The translations under genes were made by a program, and so were the position numbers. The notes under the pieces were generated by a model. The model saw only the letters and a list, made by a program, of their open reading frames with translations. It made no database searches and was not told the DNA's origin. A stretch of DNA of 64,000 bases, taken from Terebella lapidaria. Lineage: Eukaryota; Annelida; Polychaeta; Terebellida; Terebellidae. Positions 1 to 12,335 of this stretch are shown one piece after another. Numbering within the stretch: the first letter of the stretch is position 1; each line of letters starts with the position of its first letter. Location: NCBI GenBank assembly GCA_949152475.1, contig OX424570.1, positions 3,398,181-3,462,180 on the forward strand, read 5' to 3'.

Positions 1-1162
1 TCAGGATATCATAGTGTTATTGCAAGTACCTATTTAAAAGGTTGAACCTAGTGATAATAATTTGCATGGGTTTTTGGTAAGAGTTGCAAAAAATAAATTT
101 CAAAGGTTGGCATTGTTTGCACATATTTTCCCAGGCACCCATCAGTCGTTCTAATAAAAATGTTCGCTGGTAATTCACTCAGATCTAGTCTCATTGGCCT
201 TAATGTATTTATATACAAAGACTGCAATGCCTGCCATGCGTCAGTGATTGATGAACTTTAATCCGTACTAAGTTTTTCTGTGACCGACTATATTCGGTCA
301 AAATCTTCTTGGAATTTGGCACCGTTCCGTATGTTTTTATCCCAAAGTACACACACAGAAACTTATCTGGGCTGTACCCTGGCCATTGTGTTGTCGTGGC
401 AACCATGTTATTATCCACGTGTGTGGCTATGTTTTGGCTAATTATGGGTGGCCTGAAATCCCAATATATACAAATATCATCTGTTTGGAATACTAATAAA
501 CACTGATGTCTTTGGCAGCTATGGACATAGAAATACAATGTAGAGTTTGGAATCAACGCTTGGGCTGTCATTTTTACCACGACGGATAGTATTCCAAAAC
601 AATCATTCAAGTAGGAATTTATTCTATAGATCTATGCATGCTGGAAATATTTTATATTACTCTGAAATTATCATTCCAGACATAAACTTAGTAAAATAAG
701 TTAGAGATATTGATATGTACCGTAATGTCATCCCACAAGTTGTATTGTTTATATACCATACGTGATATCTGTCAGGCCTTTGTGCGTAATGTTTTTGAGA
801 AATTGATCACACACATTCATGTATAGTCCAGCTGTGAAGTTTGTGAGACTTTTATGGGTTTTTCTGGTTTTATTGTACTCAGAAGTTCAGCTTTGTTGAT
901 AGAAGCCATTGAGGCTGATTTCCACAAAATATGTTGCAATTTGCTTTGTAAACTCAAGCAGAAATATCCATGCAAGTTTTGTTGGTTTCTCAAGCCTACC
1001 TGAATACACCAACATTAATATTGATGTTTGTTTCAAAGCTGGGAAAAAATTGATGGTAAACATGTATAAAAAAAAAAAAAGAAGTTTATTGCATGAAGTG
1101 CTTTGTTTCTTTGTTTATCGTGTATGAGCGATGTCCTGATGTTTATGTTTCCATGGTTACAG
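1..1162. other. Intron/upstream part of the SPATS2-family gene, no exon seen
   Basis: No convincing coding exon on either strand. The first exon of the SPATS2-like gene in this window begins at 1163 with an open codon phase, so this stretch is most simply an intron of that gene, and the start codon and N-terminal domain lie before position 1. The short open frames here have no recognisable family signature. Confidence 0.6.
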
Positions 1163-1319
1163 ACGGCGCCCGGGACATCCTCCAGGAATGGCAGTCGATG
1201 TCCGGCCCCGGCAACAAGGTCAGTAAAATATCGCCAATCACTACACGACAGCAAAATATAGAACGAGAAAATGTTGATCGAATCATTCTGTAATTTTCTA
1301 AAACTATGATGGTTCGGAT

Positions 1320-1405
<86 letters not shown>

Positions 1406-4400
1406 TGGAGTATCCTAAGAAATTTCGGTATTGATCAGATAGTTTGGAAGAAACAAAAATTAGCCTCCTGCCTGATAGTTTATGTTGGTGAGAAAAGATG
1501 CTAGAATCATTGGTGTATTAAGTTAAAAATTATTTCGGTGCGAGCTTTACAACACTAAAAAATTCTGCGTGAAAGACAAAGTAAAAGCTATGAAAAAAAT
1601 TGAAATAAATTATTAGGGAATATTTGTCACTGTCGCCCCAGTCAACTGGGTCAAAGGCTTGATGCAAAAGACTTTTGTTTGTGGTTTTTCGCTTTTTAAA
1701 AAAAATATATCCATGAATATACTTAAATAATTTCTACTCTAATTTGCTTGATAACACCCTCCCTCCCCCCCCCCCCCCACCACTTATCCGCACACAAAGT
1801 ATTTATCTATATATATAAAATTTGGTGTGCATGTATATATAAAGAGCGGCAGCGATTTGCTTGAGTTGTGGTAATGTTGTGGATGCGACTATGGTTTATG
1901 TGGTCCCGCTTGACTGGTTTTCTGTAGCCCATGACGGAGATGCGAGATATACCGGTCTTGCTGAATCGTAGATGCCCCGATATTGTTTCCGTAGCAACAA
2001 CTGGGGCATTTTTTGTGACGATTCAAGAATGGAATTTGTGATGCCTTTTTGTGCCATGCATGCCAGGATAAAGTCTCTCTGACATCTGTGTTTAGTATGT
2101 ATTTTGTTTTGAATCTAGTTGAAAAATAATAGTTTGAACATTGTATTGAAGTGCCCAGAACAAAATCATCACTTCATCTTCAACATGCTCCAAGTACTTA
2201 TATAACTGATTCTGATAAAGTCTCCTTGCATAACAACACAGGAATTTTGCATGAATTTAAATATGTCCCCAAATTCTGGACATCTGTTTCCTGAAAATCA
2301 TATCTCTCATTTCACAATATCTCCTCCCCCTTTTGTCGATAAACCCTTCTTTATATAAAATATCACGTTCATGCGCTGGAAAACTGACCCACATTGGCAA
2401 ACCACAACCTTTTATTTTCAAACACACTCCATTTGATTCATCCAAGGCAAAACTTCTTTTCAATATCGTATTTTTTTCTTTATTATCAATGGTTAACGGA
2501 GCCATCTGTTATCAATTGGAGTCAAATGGACATTTGAATAGGGAGCTTGGCTGTATGCAAGCTCGCACAGCTGTTATCAACTGCAATGAATGCACTAAAC
2601 TACGCTTGAAATTTTGACGTCAAGCGAATAATTTCACCTCAGATGGTTATGTAAATATTTTGTGCTTGTTACGACCAGGGCCTTGCTTGTTTCTTGCCTA
2701 GTTTGCACAATTTCCGGAAACTGAAAGTGATTTTTTCTCTGTTGAAAGATCATGTACAAACACATGTTATTGTTCGAGTTGACATTTAACATGGCTAACA
2801 CTGATTAATAGTGAACTGGACTTATCAACTGTTGCCTGGATTGAACCAACTCTGGGGTGAAACTCCACTTTGTATTGTGTCCTAGGGGTTTTGTTTGTTG
2901 TAGCCGTGTATAGCCCCCTGCCCCCCCCCCCCCCCTTCCCATAAATAGGTATAACCTTAATACCTTTACTCACAATGGCTGATCGTATTGTGTTTGATTG
3001 GTTCGCTGATCTCATAACCATGAACAGAGAGAGAGCAAAAAAAAAATCTGTTGTCGACTGCATTGTTTACAACAATAAATGTAATTATCCGAGTGATCGG
3101 ACCGAGATCGGCAACCGTTACAGATAGGCATTGTCACCGCGGATATAATGCAGAGCAAATTCCACAGTAATTTTACGCACGTGACACTCAAAGACAATGA
3201 ACGCTGTCGGTATTTTGTACTTGAGATAATGAGTCGTGTTGACAATTGCCCAATGAACGTTTTGCACTAGGGGTACATGTTTTTAGTGGGAAAGCAAGGG
3301 GGGGAGCGGGGGAGGGGGTGAGAGGATCATAATATTTGCGTGGTTGCAGCTTGAGAAATCTCATTCGTACTTGTCAATTTATATAAAATGGTTACATCAG
3401 GAAAAAAGTTCTCCCCATCAAAATGCGTGTATTCAGTAATAGTATTTGTGTAATATCATATTACAAAAATTAATGATATCAATAATTTTTGATTGCACAA
3501 TACCATCACTTCCGAAATAAAAATTAGTTTTATAAACTTGTCTCTGCAAATTAAGAACAAGTTCATAGATCACATATTCAAATCAAGCAATTGCATGTGT
3601 TACACTGCAAAATCAAGGGGTGGAAAACTATTGATCACAGTCAAACTTACAACAGCTGTCGCAGTTTCATCTATGGATTTTATTTACCGCTTAGGGGTCC
3701 ACAAACCCTTATAAATGTCCGGCTCATCGCACCTACAGTTCATTTTTAACAGACACCGGCGCTGTTAAGATACTTGCATAGCCATTAGTAACACAGAACT
3801 TACAAGTAATTTTACTTCCATTCATAAATTGCTTTGTTGAAATTAGGGAATGCTGTTTCATATTATTACATGAAATTTAAATTATTCAGCTTGGAAGAAA
3901 AATATTAATTTTTTGAGAAATAATATAATATTTTTTGTGTTTTCGGTTTGCAGCCAGCAAATAAAAAGAAGAAGAAAAATAAGAATCGCGACAAGCCGCC
4001 AGCGACACAAGGTGGCAGCACTGCAGACACTGACTCAGGAACATTGCCACGGCCACCACAGGAAGCTCTACCCCAGCGGGCAGCTAGCGACCGACAGCGG
4101 GGAAAACACATCACGGACGGTAAGGGGCGAGCGAATGTCACGGGAGAGCTAATTTAAAACATATATGGTAGTTCTGACCAACATATTCTTATTGTATTTG
4201 TTTCGTCACAGTTGGCGGGTCAGGAGACATAGGTACTGTTGACAAGCCCAGCGACACCAAATCATCCACGAACCACGCGCAGAACAAAGTCGAGACCACG
4301 GCCACAACCTCGCGTCCAATCAGAACGCAGACATATCACAACTCCTCGTTAGTGCCTTCTCCCCCGACCGTCGCTTCACAAACATTTCACTCAGCCGGCA

Positions 4401-7400
4401 GCGAATCTGTGTTACATGACTCCGTAGCTAAGGAAAATTCTTCGAATAGTCGCCAAACTGTAAATACTTCTACCAGGATTAACCCGTCCTTAGCATCAAA
4501 CCCAAAGCATTCTGGGATAGGTGGACCGGACGGCGGTGGGGCGAAGAATTCCGAATCTAACATGGCGCCACAAAATCGTGGACCGGCAAAGGGCAAAGGT
4601 CGGCCCCAGGCTCTAAACAGTGAGTATTTTATCCTTGATTCGAGAACTTGTCTGCTTTCAGATGAATGTCCTGTAGGGAGTAGAATGCAATCATTAGAAG
4701 ATGGAATTTATAACTGATCAAATATTCTCCTTCACGAGTAAGGCTTAAACAGTCATGTAGAAAATGTTTCAAGCACTTGCTTTACTTTTGATTATCAAAA
4801 CAAATATAGATCGAAAAGGTGAGTTACTAGTATTCAAGTGATATTTTATTCTGTTGGTTTGTTTGTTTGATTGATTCAATTTTGTTAAGAATTTAAAGCA
4901 ATGTGCTTAACTATTAATCACTAATTTGGCAGCCATCACGACGTTGACTTTGTCATGTGTTGCATTTGTTCAATCTTTCACCAATAAGTTTATGATTTGG
5001 TGGTCGATTAAGGTTTTGTTTATGCTCTTGCTACCGGTATTCTCATAATAAAATGGAATGATGGACAGAGAAAGTTACAATGATTTTTTCTATGCATTGG
5101 ATCATTTTGTGACAGCAACAACTATCACTTAACTTACCAGTGTACCCATACAAATATATAGTACTTCACTATAAAAAGTTATGATCTGTTATTCTGTCTC
5201 AAAATTTGAAGCCAGGATGACTCTTCCTATCGTAGTCCTGTAGCAATCACTCCAGAGATTCTGACGTTACTTTTGTTATTTCAGTGGTCAAGGCAGGACG
5301 TGACAGGACGATTAGTGAGTCGAGCACGGCGTCTGTTGGGACCGACAAGTCCAAGAAACCACACGCAGGTACTAACGATTTCTGTATGAGTAGTGCTGTC
5401 CATAGGCATAATTATGTAGCTGGTCAAATAACGTGTTACATATTGTTTGCATTATGCAGATAAAAGTATTCATTGTTATCAAGTATTTTATTTTTGGGAA
5501 ACTCCAACATATTACTCTATTACCTATAACAAGATTTTTTGTTTGTATATATATAATTGAAAAAAAAAACCAACACAATTCCTGACAGGGCTGGAGAAAT
5601 CATCCAAGGACTTGACGCGTCAAACGATGTCGCTAAATCGGCAGAAAATGTTGCTAGACGAACACGTGAGCCAAGCCAGGAAGCAGATCTCAATGACTTA
5701 TGCGGAAATTATAGAACAGTACGTCAGCATATTGGGGGACTTTACCGGATACTTGAGATGTGATATCGTATCTTTCGCAGGATACAATGTTTTAATGTAA
5801 TGCATCACTTTTGTTACCAGATTGAAAGATCGAGAAGTCAGTCAACTTTTCCACTTGAACAAAGTGAAGAACGAAGCCCGTAAGTTTTCCAACATATTCC
5901 TTTAACATAAATCTGAGACAATAGTAATGGAATGTGGAAACAAGAAGAGACCGATTAACATAGGATCCTACCCCCCCCCCCCCCCCCCCCCCAACCAGAT
6001 GCCGCTCTGGAGAAGAGGCAGGACCAGGGCTCTGGGCTCAAAGCTCGTCTGGAGCGCGCCCCGAGCATGAATGACACCGAATTACGCGAGCTCCGTGCCG
6101 ATATCAAGGTCTTTATCACCGACAGTATGTCTCTGATGAACTGTCTGATTATTGAAGAAACCGCTAACATAGGGTGAAAAGTTGTAACTTTTAGTGTGAT
6201 GTTTTGTTTGCAGCACTTCGTGAGCGAGCGTAAAATTGACGAGGATTTGGGGAACACGAAACGCTTCAACTGTGATCTCGAACATTTGAAACAGGAAATT
6301 GACAAGTTTGGCGAAGGTTTGTGAAAAAGTTTATATTTGTGCTGGCACAGACCTTCACCTTATAACCATAACAATTGTGCACCTGAAGGAGATAGATATT
6401 TAAAGTATGACAATCATGTTTCATGTCCAACTGGACTTACGCATGTAAACATTCAAGCATCAATCAAATCCATACATTTGCCTCATGTACTTTGTGATAT
6501 ATATCGCCAGTGGTCGGTGTCAAGGCTACGTACAGCACACGACGTGCGTCCGTGACGTCAATAACTAGCAGTATCGTGAGTCATGATGACCTTCTGTCTC
6601 CCCTGTCGCCGCCTACACCCTTCAGCCCTCCGGCGTCCAGCGGGCCGACACACACCGAGAATGTGGCACCTCCAGCCGAGCCTGCTAAAGGTCCGTGCTT
6701 GTACTGTAAATCAGTCGCACTCGTCTCTGGAACCGTTAAATAATTTGCTTGAGTTTGGTCATGAAGTGGAAGTTTATTATGACTTGATTTGGAGATGAAA
6801 AGTTTAAATATAAGCGTTTCATTCTGCCAGTTTCCATGTGTATACATTTTGTATTAGCATGTGATGGATTTGTGTATTTCAATGTTTTCTGCCATTTATG
6901 TAATATGTGTTGGATTTGTTTATTTCAATATTTTGAACAGCTCCACCGCCTGTGATAACCGGTGCCAAAGTCATCAGTCAGTCGGAATCTGTTACTCGCT
7001 ATGAGACGAGTGAGATGGCCCAGAGACGGACCAAGGTAATATTTATGCTACATTGGTTCTGTACGGTTCAAAGTTTGTTTTCTCAAAAATCCCTTGATTC
7101 TGATATGCATAAGTCGATGTTAAAACAGTTTTCAGATGAGTTGACTGATCTGATCATTTTCAGGACACGAGAACGGTCGTGCGCGGCCCTCGTCCGAGCC
7201 AGAGTCCTCGGCGTCGTCAAGGTCAAGGTCACCAAGGTCAAGGGTCAGTGGAGGACGCCAAGAGTCACAGGGGTCAAGGCGACGTCGGCAGCAAGGCAGA
7301 GATCACGGGAGAGGACACAAATGGTGAGTTCTACACAAGAGACAATCGTGTTTCTTATTATAAGTTTGCCAGTTGTTACATCCTGTGATCCTGTTCTCGA

Positions 7401-8374
7401 AATGTATACTCCCTTCATGTTTGACAAATATGAAATTTCTCCCTCCAGTCCAACAGAAGAGTCGCAGTGCACGAAGACGACAGAAACTGCGTGAGAGAAA
7501 TCGTGAGCAGAAGGCTCAAGAAGGCAAAGGAGAGACGGACTCTTCAACCAGAGGACCAGGTCAGCAAGACAGGAGGGAGGCTCCTAAGAGTCCGCAAAAC
7601 AAACCCCAAAGGGAGGGTGATTCAAGGGACAAGAGTGGCCCTCGGCAGAGGAACAGAAGAACACCGTCGCCCAAGAAGCGCATGCAAGCTTCTGAAGGTC
7701 AAAAGGAGGATGGCAAAGAAGGTCAGAGGTCACAAGGCCAGGGTTCGCAAAGTCCTCGTCAGCGTCGACCTCGTAGCAATAGTAATCGATCCCGCACTCA
7801 GGCTGCCGAGGGAAAGACGCCGAAGGTCAGCGACGCACTCAGCGGTGTCAGTGAGACTGCAGAGGCTAACAGAGCGGTCACTGTGTCCATGTCTGTGGAT
7901 ACCCCGGCTCCCGAGTCTGGGGAGTCTCAAACCAAAGTGAGCTCTCTGCCGCAGGAAACGACTGAACAGGACCAACCAAGTGTGCAAGTTAATGGTGACA
8001 GTTCAGAGAAATCGGTTTTGCCAGAAAAGGATATCAATGAAAACAATTCCAGCAAGAGCCTCGAGTTGCCTGTTGTTAATGGCGACGGCTCCGAAGGAGA
8101 TAAAGTTACTAAAACGGCCACAGTGTCGATTGTGCCACCCAAAATGGAGGTTACCAAGGCGACAATATCTATAAACAGTGAGGAAGCTCTGCCTCAACGT
8201 AAAGTCAGGTCGCCTCGGCGACGGGAGGTGAAAGGTGTCACCAGTGAGGGGGAGACGTCGACCAATGGGATCTGTGGAGTCTCTGAGGACGAGGAGGAAC
8301 CGGGATATCCCATAGTAAACGGCGAAGTTAATGGAACGGTCAACGGAGAGATCAACGGTCACGATACGCCTTGA
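1163..8374 (+). CDS. SPATS2: SPATS2/SPATS2L orthologue, 12 exons, 5' end outside window
   Basis: Spermatogenesis-associated serine-rich protein 2 family (SPATS2/SPATS2L, DUF1387), cytoplasmic proteins linked to RNA-binding and stress granules. Exons read by eye: 1163-1218, 3954-4119, 4212-4619, 5285-5368, 5589-5718, 5821-5879, 5999-6108, 6214-6316, 6511-6690, 6941-7035, 7164-7323, 7449-8374; all GT-AG and phase-compatible, about 825 codons. The diagnostic part is ELRADIK followed by HFVSERKIDEDLG (6078-6255), near-identical in my memory to vertebrate SPATS2, plus the LKDREVSQL helix (5822-5848) and a lysine-rich KKKKKNK patch after ILQEW. Predicted coiled coil runs from 5589 to 6316. The C-terminal third (7449-8371) is low complexity, rich in R, S, Q and E. 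The N-terminal UBA-like part is missing only because it lies upstream. The last exon is unusually long. Naming is firm; single boundaries could be off by a few bases. Confidence 0.88.
1322..1403. repeat. (TA)n microsatellite
   Basis: About 40 uninterrupted TA units, in the intron after the first SPATS2 exon of the window. Confidence 0.97.
1404..3953. other. SPATS2 intron, no further gene seen
   Basis: Non-coding intron of about 2.7 kb (1219-3953). It holds C-runs near 1762-1779 and 2922-2935 and a G-rich stretch near 3298-3320. No conserved open frame or structured RNA was recognised. Confidence 0.6.
5971..5998 (+). repeat. Poly(C) tract serving as 3' splice-site pyrimidine tract
   Basis: A run of 22 C residues is followed directly by AACCAG and the SPATS2 exon that starts at 5999. 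The homopolymer therefore occupies the place of the normally T-rich polypyrimidine tract of this intron. Confidence 0.85.
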
Positions 8375-8818
8375 CGCTACGTCCCTCGGAATTAGTTACC
8401 TACTGGTGATAGATAAGAGTGCACTTGTAGCTATAAGAAATCAAATGGAAAGGAACAATACATACATGTTTAAAATCATATCGTGACCAGTCTATACTAT
8501 TCCACTGTTCATGCTTTTTGTCGTATCGTTTCCTAGTTAGGTCACCGATATAAACAAAGCTGGGAAAAACTGGCTGCTCTCACAGCAAAAAAAACATCAA
8601 AAATTTCTTGGGGAGGAAGTCCTTTTTGTAGAGTATTGTATATTGTAGACCTGATCATATGTTCCTGCGTCGTTATAGATGCAAACAAAATTTACTTTTG
8701 ACACATTTTGTTGTTTTAATAATACATAATGAAAGATCACGATCGACGTGAATTTTTCTTGATATGTTCATGTGATAACTTAACCAGATGTCCTATATGT
8801 GCATAATATCTTCGAGAA
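8375..8818 (+). other. Probable SPATS2 3' UTR
   Basis: Follows the TGA stop of SPATS2 directly and has no coding potential. No clear AATAAA signal was seen before the foldback element at 8819. The first clear AATAAA downstream is near 9684, which would put the foldback element inside the 3' UTR; this is inference. Confidence 0.4.
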
Positions 8819-9394
8819 CTATACTCTGATTTTTCTAACTCGTTTACACCGGTTTTTGACGATATCTTTGCGATGCTAAATGGTATCGTTTTATAACTTG
8901 GCATACTTCACATCGGAGACAAACGGTAATTTTCTACCAAATTTCAGACTTCTATAGCAATAATTGCAGAAGTTAGCAATCTACCCCAATGTTAAACTTC
9001 AGCTAAAAACGGGATCTCGAGAATCTGAGCTTATTCGAGGATTTGATCATGTTAATATTAACAGGATTCGAAGTATTTTTTGTAATTTTAGACCAGATGA
9101 AACATTGGGGGCTGTATTCTACACAAACATGTTGATTTTGAAAGATTGCACCACTACAAAACCGAGCAAATGTACGAAATTGTGTGCGGACCCAGGAATT
9201 AAATGACCGGGCTAAATTTAACATAGGGGTAGATTGCCAACTTTTTCAATGTTCGTGATAGAAGTCTGAAATTCCGTAAATAATTACCGTTTGACTCCCA
9301 GGTGAAGTATGCCAAGTTATAGAACGATAGCATTTAGCATCGCAAAAATATCAGCGAAAAACTGTGTAAACGAGTTAGAAAAATCAGGGTATAG
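8819..9394. mobile_element. Foldback/MITE-like element with ~180-bp terminal inverted repeats
   Basis: The left arm (about 8819-9000) and right arm (about 9210-9394) are imperfect reverse complements over roughly 180 bp. Shared blocks include CTGATTTTTCTAACTCG, GCGATGCTAAATG and ATAACTTGGCATACTTCAC, read in opposite orientation. About 210 bp of unrelated sequence separates the arms. There is no transposase frame, so it is a non-autonomous foldback or long-TIR MITE. It lies 3' of SPATS2 and, if transcribed, would form a long hairpin. Confidence 0.85.
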
Positions 9395-12335
9395 GACAAT
9401 TAAATTTCATGTATCACTTGAAAGTAAACCATGTGACCACTCCCATGTCGCATAATATAGAGATTTTGTGGCTTTGGCTTCGATCGCAATAGTGTATTAA
9501 TAACTACTTAGCAGCAAAGTGTATTTGGGTGAGCGGGACCATTCCTAATCAAATATAGTAATAGCAATCGTATACTTGAATATAATATAATATTCTTTGA
9601 ACATAATTTCATTATGTGTATGGAAATGTATTGTGTACATAAGTATATGTAGCAGAGCAGTAGGTGCTGGTGTATTTACTGCAAAATAAATTTGATTCAG
9701 TTTGATTTTTTTAGCTCTACCATTCGGTGCAATTGTACTTTCTAATTTTGGCTGGCCACAACTTTTGTTTTTGACTGTATTGTGTACAAAGTTTGTTGAT
9801 AAAAGTTGAACAGTTGTCCTGTTTCGCATGGGTAAACGATGATCTACGCTGCAGTATTGTAGGCAATATTCAACAGTTAACGTATTGTGCAATCAAAATA
9901 TCTCCTCATGCTCAAATCACTTCAAAAGTTTCCGAGATTTTTTGTCACTTTTCATGTTGGTAATTGGAACAAATTTGTATTATTTTCAGATGTACATTTT
10001 TACCATTTTTTCCCATGATTTTTTCACACGACCTGTAAATTCACTGGTGTTTGTCTGCATGTATCGTTTTGGAAAAACTCATAAGCTCAGTTCATGTGAT
10101 TTATTGCAAATACTTACCCAAGCCAGGTTTCTTCCTGTTCAAACTTCAATACCTCTGCCAGCTTGCAATTGACAGCAAGTATTTGAAAATTATACCAATC
10201 TGCAGAATTAATTTGTATTCAGCTACCAATTTCAGGTGTTCGACAGTTATGTAGAAATTAGTTTAAAGAAGAAAGGAGCTCTTGAAATATAGTGCATTTA
10301 CAGTTACAATTTCACCTGCATGTTGTTATCAAAGCTGTTTGGATGTTTGAAACGAATTTGTGCTTTGAGTTATTTTAGAATTTGTCAGTTATGTGTGAGG
10401 TATTAGTGGCATGAAGGTACACAATGAATGTCAAAGCTCAGAGATATCTAAAGAATCGTATGATACAGACTGTTAAAATATGCCAGCAAACGTTCCTGTA
10501 TTATATGTCAAGCTGCTGGGAGTATTATGCAAAATTATTTTCTTACTGTAACGCTGTGTCTCAGAAATTGTTCTCATTAGCAATCGCGAAGATTCATAGA
10601 CAGTTTTTTTTTACTTTCTACATTAGCAGTTATATTCTGTTGAACAGACAAATATGTGTTTAAACGTTAACAGCAAATACTATGCAAAGTTTCCAGAGAC
10701 ATTTAAATATGTCATTCGAACAAACGTCTGTATTTTGAGATTTTTCTGTGGCGAGTTCTGTTTTTGTGCGTTTTGTGTCTGTTCAAGATTATATTTGACA
10801 TATTATTTGTTGTTACTCATTTGATTCACTCGATTTATTGTTCACTGATACTGCAAATGTAAGCATAATGCTCATTTAAATATAGGTAAGTCTAGGTCAT
10901 GTTTAAAAGTTAAAAAAGTGTAGCCTAGAGCGCTTAGGGTCCTGTAGTAACACATTCTGTACGAGATACAATCTACCTGATATTATATTAATTTGTGTCT
11001 AGTGCAGATGATTACCAATAGCTATATCAGTGTGATTTCTAAAATTATAGCATATTGAACAAAGAAATCACAGGGATTTTTGAAAATTGTAATATTCTTG
11101 GAATATAATTTAGCTTGAATCCAGAACAGATACAAAACATTTGTTGTGCAATATCACTGTATTTTTGTATTATACTCTCGTTTCTGTAGGTTTGTGCGAC
11201 ATTTGCGAGGTTAAGCTCTACTTGTGACAGAAGATAAAGTTACTGCAAAAATTACATGAGTTGAAGCAGCATATATATTACTACGTTATGTATCAACAAT
11301 AACTTTGATGCCCATGCGCAAAATGCATTGTTAGTTCCCGTGTTCTATCGGTAGTGTGAAGCGAAATGTAAAATCTCGTCATCCATCGTTTCACACAATT
11401 GTTAGGAATTCACTTATTTTCTTGTGCATTTGTGAAATATTCGTCATCATGTTATTGAATTAAGTATAGTTAAGCATTATTTAATAAGTTAATATAAGAC
11501 TCGCAAATATTCCCCATATGTAGTTGAAGTAAAGCACGGAAACATCCAAAGACTGCTTTTCACATTGTACTAAATACCAACACACTGTATTGTATATGTA
11601 TTAAAATTATTGAGACAGAAATGCTATACTAGTATATTAAGTAGCTGTTAAAATAGATTTATTGCCATATGCTGTTTCACAATGATAGCAGCCACTATTT
11701 ATGATAAATAACACACTTGTTCAATTATAAACCTTGCAATTTGCAAACCAAACTCTCACGTTGTTCTTCTTGCATCAATCATTAGAGAAAGGTACATGTT
11801 TGAGTCTGGGACGTAGCATGCACAAGCTAATCATGTATATCACTCGGACGAAAACATTTTTTGAGAACACATATTTATTTCATTCAAAGCTTGGAAACAA
11901 TAATATGCGAGTAAATGCGTACATATAAATATAGTATTTTATGAAATAATTGCAACATATCTGCAACATATAATACTGAAAATAATCAGCAAAAGTTTTT
12001 TGTTTACAATGTTTCATACATAAAACAGATGCAACAATTTGTGTCCGACTGAAAGAAAACATCATAAAAATTCCATCCTCGCTTTAGTGTACAGTAACCA
12101 TGGTAATTTATGCTGTAACCATGGTAAATTAGTTCTGTTGAGCATCTGTACTCCATGAAACATGATAGCCATGCAAATAAATTTGAACATCGGCAAGATT
12201 ATTGTTGGTTCGACAATGAGTATAAGAAAATGGGGACAATTCAATTTCACAACAGGATATATAAAATGTCCCAAAATATCACAGTATTTTCAAGATAATT
12301 CGCATTAAATCCACTAGAAAAGTTTAATAAATCGC
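9395..12335. other. Gap between convergent genes, no gene recognised
   Basis: AT-rich DNA between the SPATS2 3' end and the minus-strand WD40 gene stop at 12336. AATAAA near 9684 could end SPATS2. Plus-strand TTTATT near 11647 and 11876 (AATAAA on the minus strand) could end the WD40 gene. None is confirmed. Short open frames in this stretch have no recognisable features. Confidence 0.5.

Noticed and set aside
7467-7940. 157-residue plus-strand frame overlapping the last SPATS2 exon
   Set aside because: Second frame of a low-complexity R/S/Q-rich exon; the 7449-8374 frame is phase-linked to upstream exons.
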